This document shows, one piece after another, positions 62,718 to 64,000 of a DNA stretch of 64,000 nt (its first letter is position 1; each line of letters starts with the position of its first letter). The DNA comes from Dromiciops gliroides. Its lineage: Eukaryota; Chordata; Mammalia; Microbiotheria; Microbiotheriidae. A program made the translations under genes and the position numbers. The notes beneath the pieces are model-generated. The model made no database searches, was not told where the DNA came from, and saw only the letters and a program-made list of their open reading frames with translations. Location of the stretch: positions 542,510,211 to 542,574,210 of the forward strand of contig NC_057861.1 in the NCBI RefSeq assembly GCF_019393635.1, written 5' to 3'.

Positions 62718-63195
62718 TGTACAATGATCAACTGTGAATGACTTAGCTATTCTCAGCAATACAACGATCCAAGACAATCCCAAAGAATGCATGAAAAATG
62801 CAATTCTCCTCCAGAGAAAAACTGATGGAACCTTTATGCACATTGAAGCACACTATATTTCACTTTAATTTGGGGGGTGGGTTTTTTTGTGAGGCAATTG
62901 GGGTTAAGTGACTTGCCCAGGGTCACACAGCTAGTAAGTGTCAAGTGTCTGAAGCCGGATTTGAACTCGGGTCCTTCTGACTCCAGGGCTGGTGCTTGTG
63001 TTTTCTTTCACAACCTAATATGGAAATATGTTTTGCATGACTGCACATGTATAAGCTATATCAAATTGCTTACCGTCTCAGGGAAGGAGATAGGAAGAAG
63101 GAAGAGAGAGAATTTGGAACTCAGAATTTTTTTTTTAAATCTTAAAAATTGTTTTTACATGCAAAAATATAATAGTCTAAAAAAGCAATAAAATT
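62718..63195 (+). mobile_element. L1 3' UTR split by a SINE
   Basis: CAACTGTGAATGACTTAGC, CAATACAACGATCCAAGACA, then ATGTATAAGCTATATC and CTTACCGTCTCAGGGAAGG. An antisense, 5'-truncated tail B SINE lies at 62876-62997. Confidence 0.88.
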
Positions 63196-63397
63196 TATTT
63201 TTAAATAGAATTACAATTTTGCTTTTCTGGGGGTGAGGAGGTTGAGAAACACTCTGTTATATACCAGCTGATTTTTTTTAATGTCCTCATACCTCAAATC
63301 CAAATCATACAGAACCAGGGAAGTTTAGAGTACATTTACCCAATTCTAATCAAGCACATCAATTCAGTTAGCTTGATGCAGATGCTCTTTTCTAAAA

Positions 63398-64000
63398 GAC
63401 TTCTGATGCTTACTACCAGTGTGATCTTGGACAAGTCATTTCACCTTTTTAGGTCTTAGTTTCCCCAATTATAAAGGACTCCTTTCGAACTAGATTTCCC
63501 CTGAGGTCTCTCTCAACTTTAGAGCTATGATTCCATGATCTAATACCTAACTTATGTTGTTCATTGCCTGAAGGAGGCAGCATGGCTTAGTAGATGGAAA
63601 CAAGACTATAGATAGCAGAAGTGGTTCTGGATTCTCATCTTGACTCACCTATTAACTCAGTCATAGAGTCTCTCTGTATGTCTCAGTGTTTCCAGAAGTA
63701 GAAAGACAGCAGGAACCTCTATCTAATTCCCAGGGTTTTTTAATTGAATGAATATTTAAAGGAGACACAATCACCTAGAAAATGGAAACTACATATTCTA
63801 AATCACCATAATATCATATACAAAGTTTTACTTATGTTATCAGGAACAACATACACACTGAAAAAAAAAGAACTTATTGACTCTTTTCTCAGTAGTTGTA
63901 GTAATATATAATAATACTATATTACGTTTATCAAGTGTTTTTTTACCTTTTCAAAGTGTTTTCACAGGCATGATCTCATTTTATCCTCATACTTTTCCTA
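63398..64000. mobile_element. Ther-1 and MIR remnants
   Basis: Sense Ther-1 (63398-63541: CAGTGTGATCTTGGACAAG ... GCTATGATTCCATGATC), a sense MIR piece (63570-63700), unassigned DNA, and an antisense MIR end at 63899-64000 (GGCATGATCTCATTTTATCC) cut by the window edge. Confidence 0.65.

Overview
The window is mammalian nuclear DNA, almost certainly marsupial. It is AT-rich, has no bacterial gene signals, and is packed with one young tRNA-headed SINE (about 57 copies of the 'GGGGCAGCTAGGTGG' element) together with Ther-1/MIR CORE-SINEs, L2, a BovB-like RTE LINE, L1 3' ends, LTRs and small hAT elements. The species cannot be told from the sequence alone.

One protein-coding gene is well supported, on the + strand from about 14.47 to 26.8 kb. 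It is a parvalbumin with a non-coding first exon behind a TATA box (14444-14451) and four coding exons (16060-16120, 18388-18520, 19604-19713, 26494-26519). All junctions are GT-AG and the exons join in phase to 109 residues with two canonical EF-hand loops. The sequence looks most like bird thymic parvalbumin (avian thymic hormone), a beta-lineage parvalbumin. The last coding exon and its acceptor are repeated without any mismatch 1200 bp downstream. The first copy carries a 3' UTR with a perfect 11-bp hairpin and an AATAAA signal.

Region by region: 0-9 kb is L2, SINE and Ther-1 sequence. 9.2-13.1 kb is repeat-poor and ends in an endogenous retroviral 3' LTR with its polypurine tract. 14-27 kb is the parvalbumin gene. 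28-34 kb holds L2-like LINE, the RTE LINE and nested SINEs. 34-46 kb is SINE-dense with L1 ends and hAT elements. 46-51.7 kb holds L2, a solo LTR inside a SINE, an L1 inside an L2, a decayed ribosomal protein SA retrocopy and a 442-bp unassigned GC-rich block. 51.7-64 kb holds L1 ends with nested SINEs and two further solo LTRs.

I found no operon, CRISPR array, RNA gene or new multi-gene system. The observations most worth checking are the retained thymic-type parvalbumin, the exact terminal-exon duplication, the 3' UTR hairpin, the unassigned 51.2 kb block, and the clear insertion histories in the transposons.
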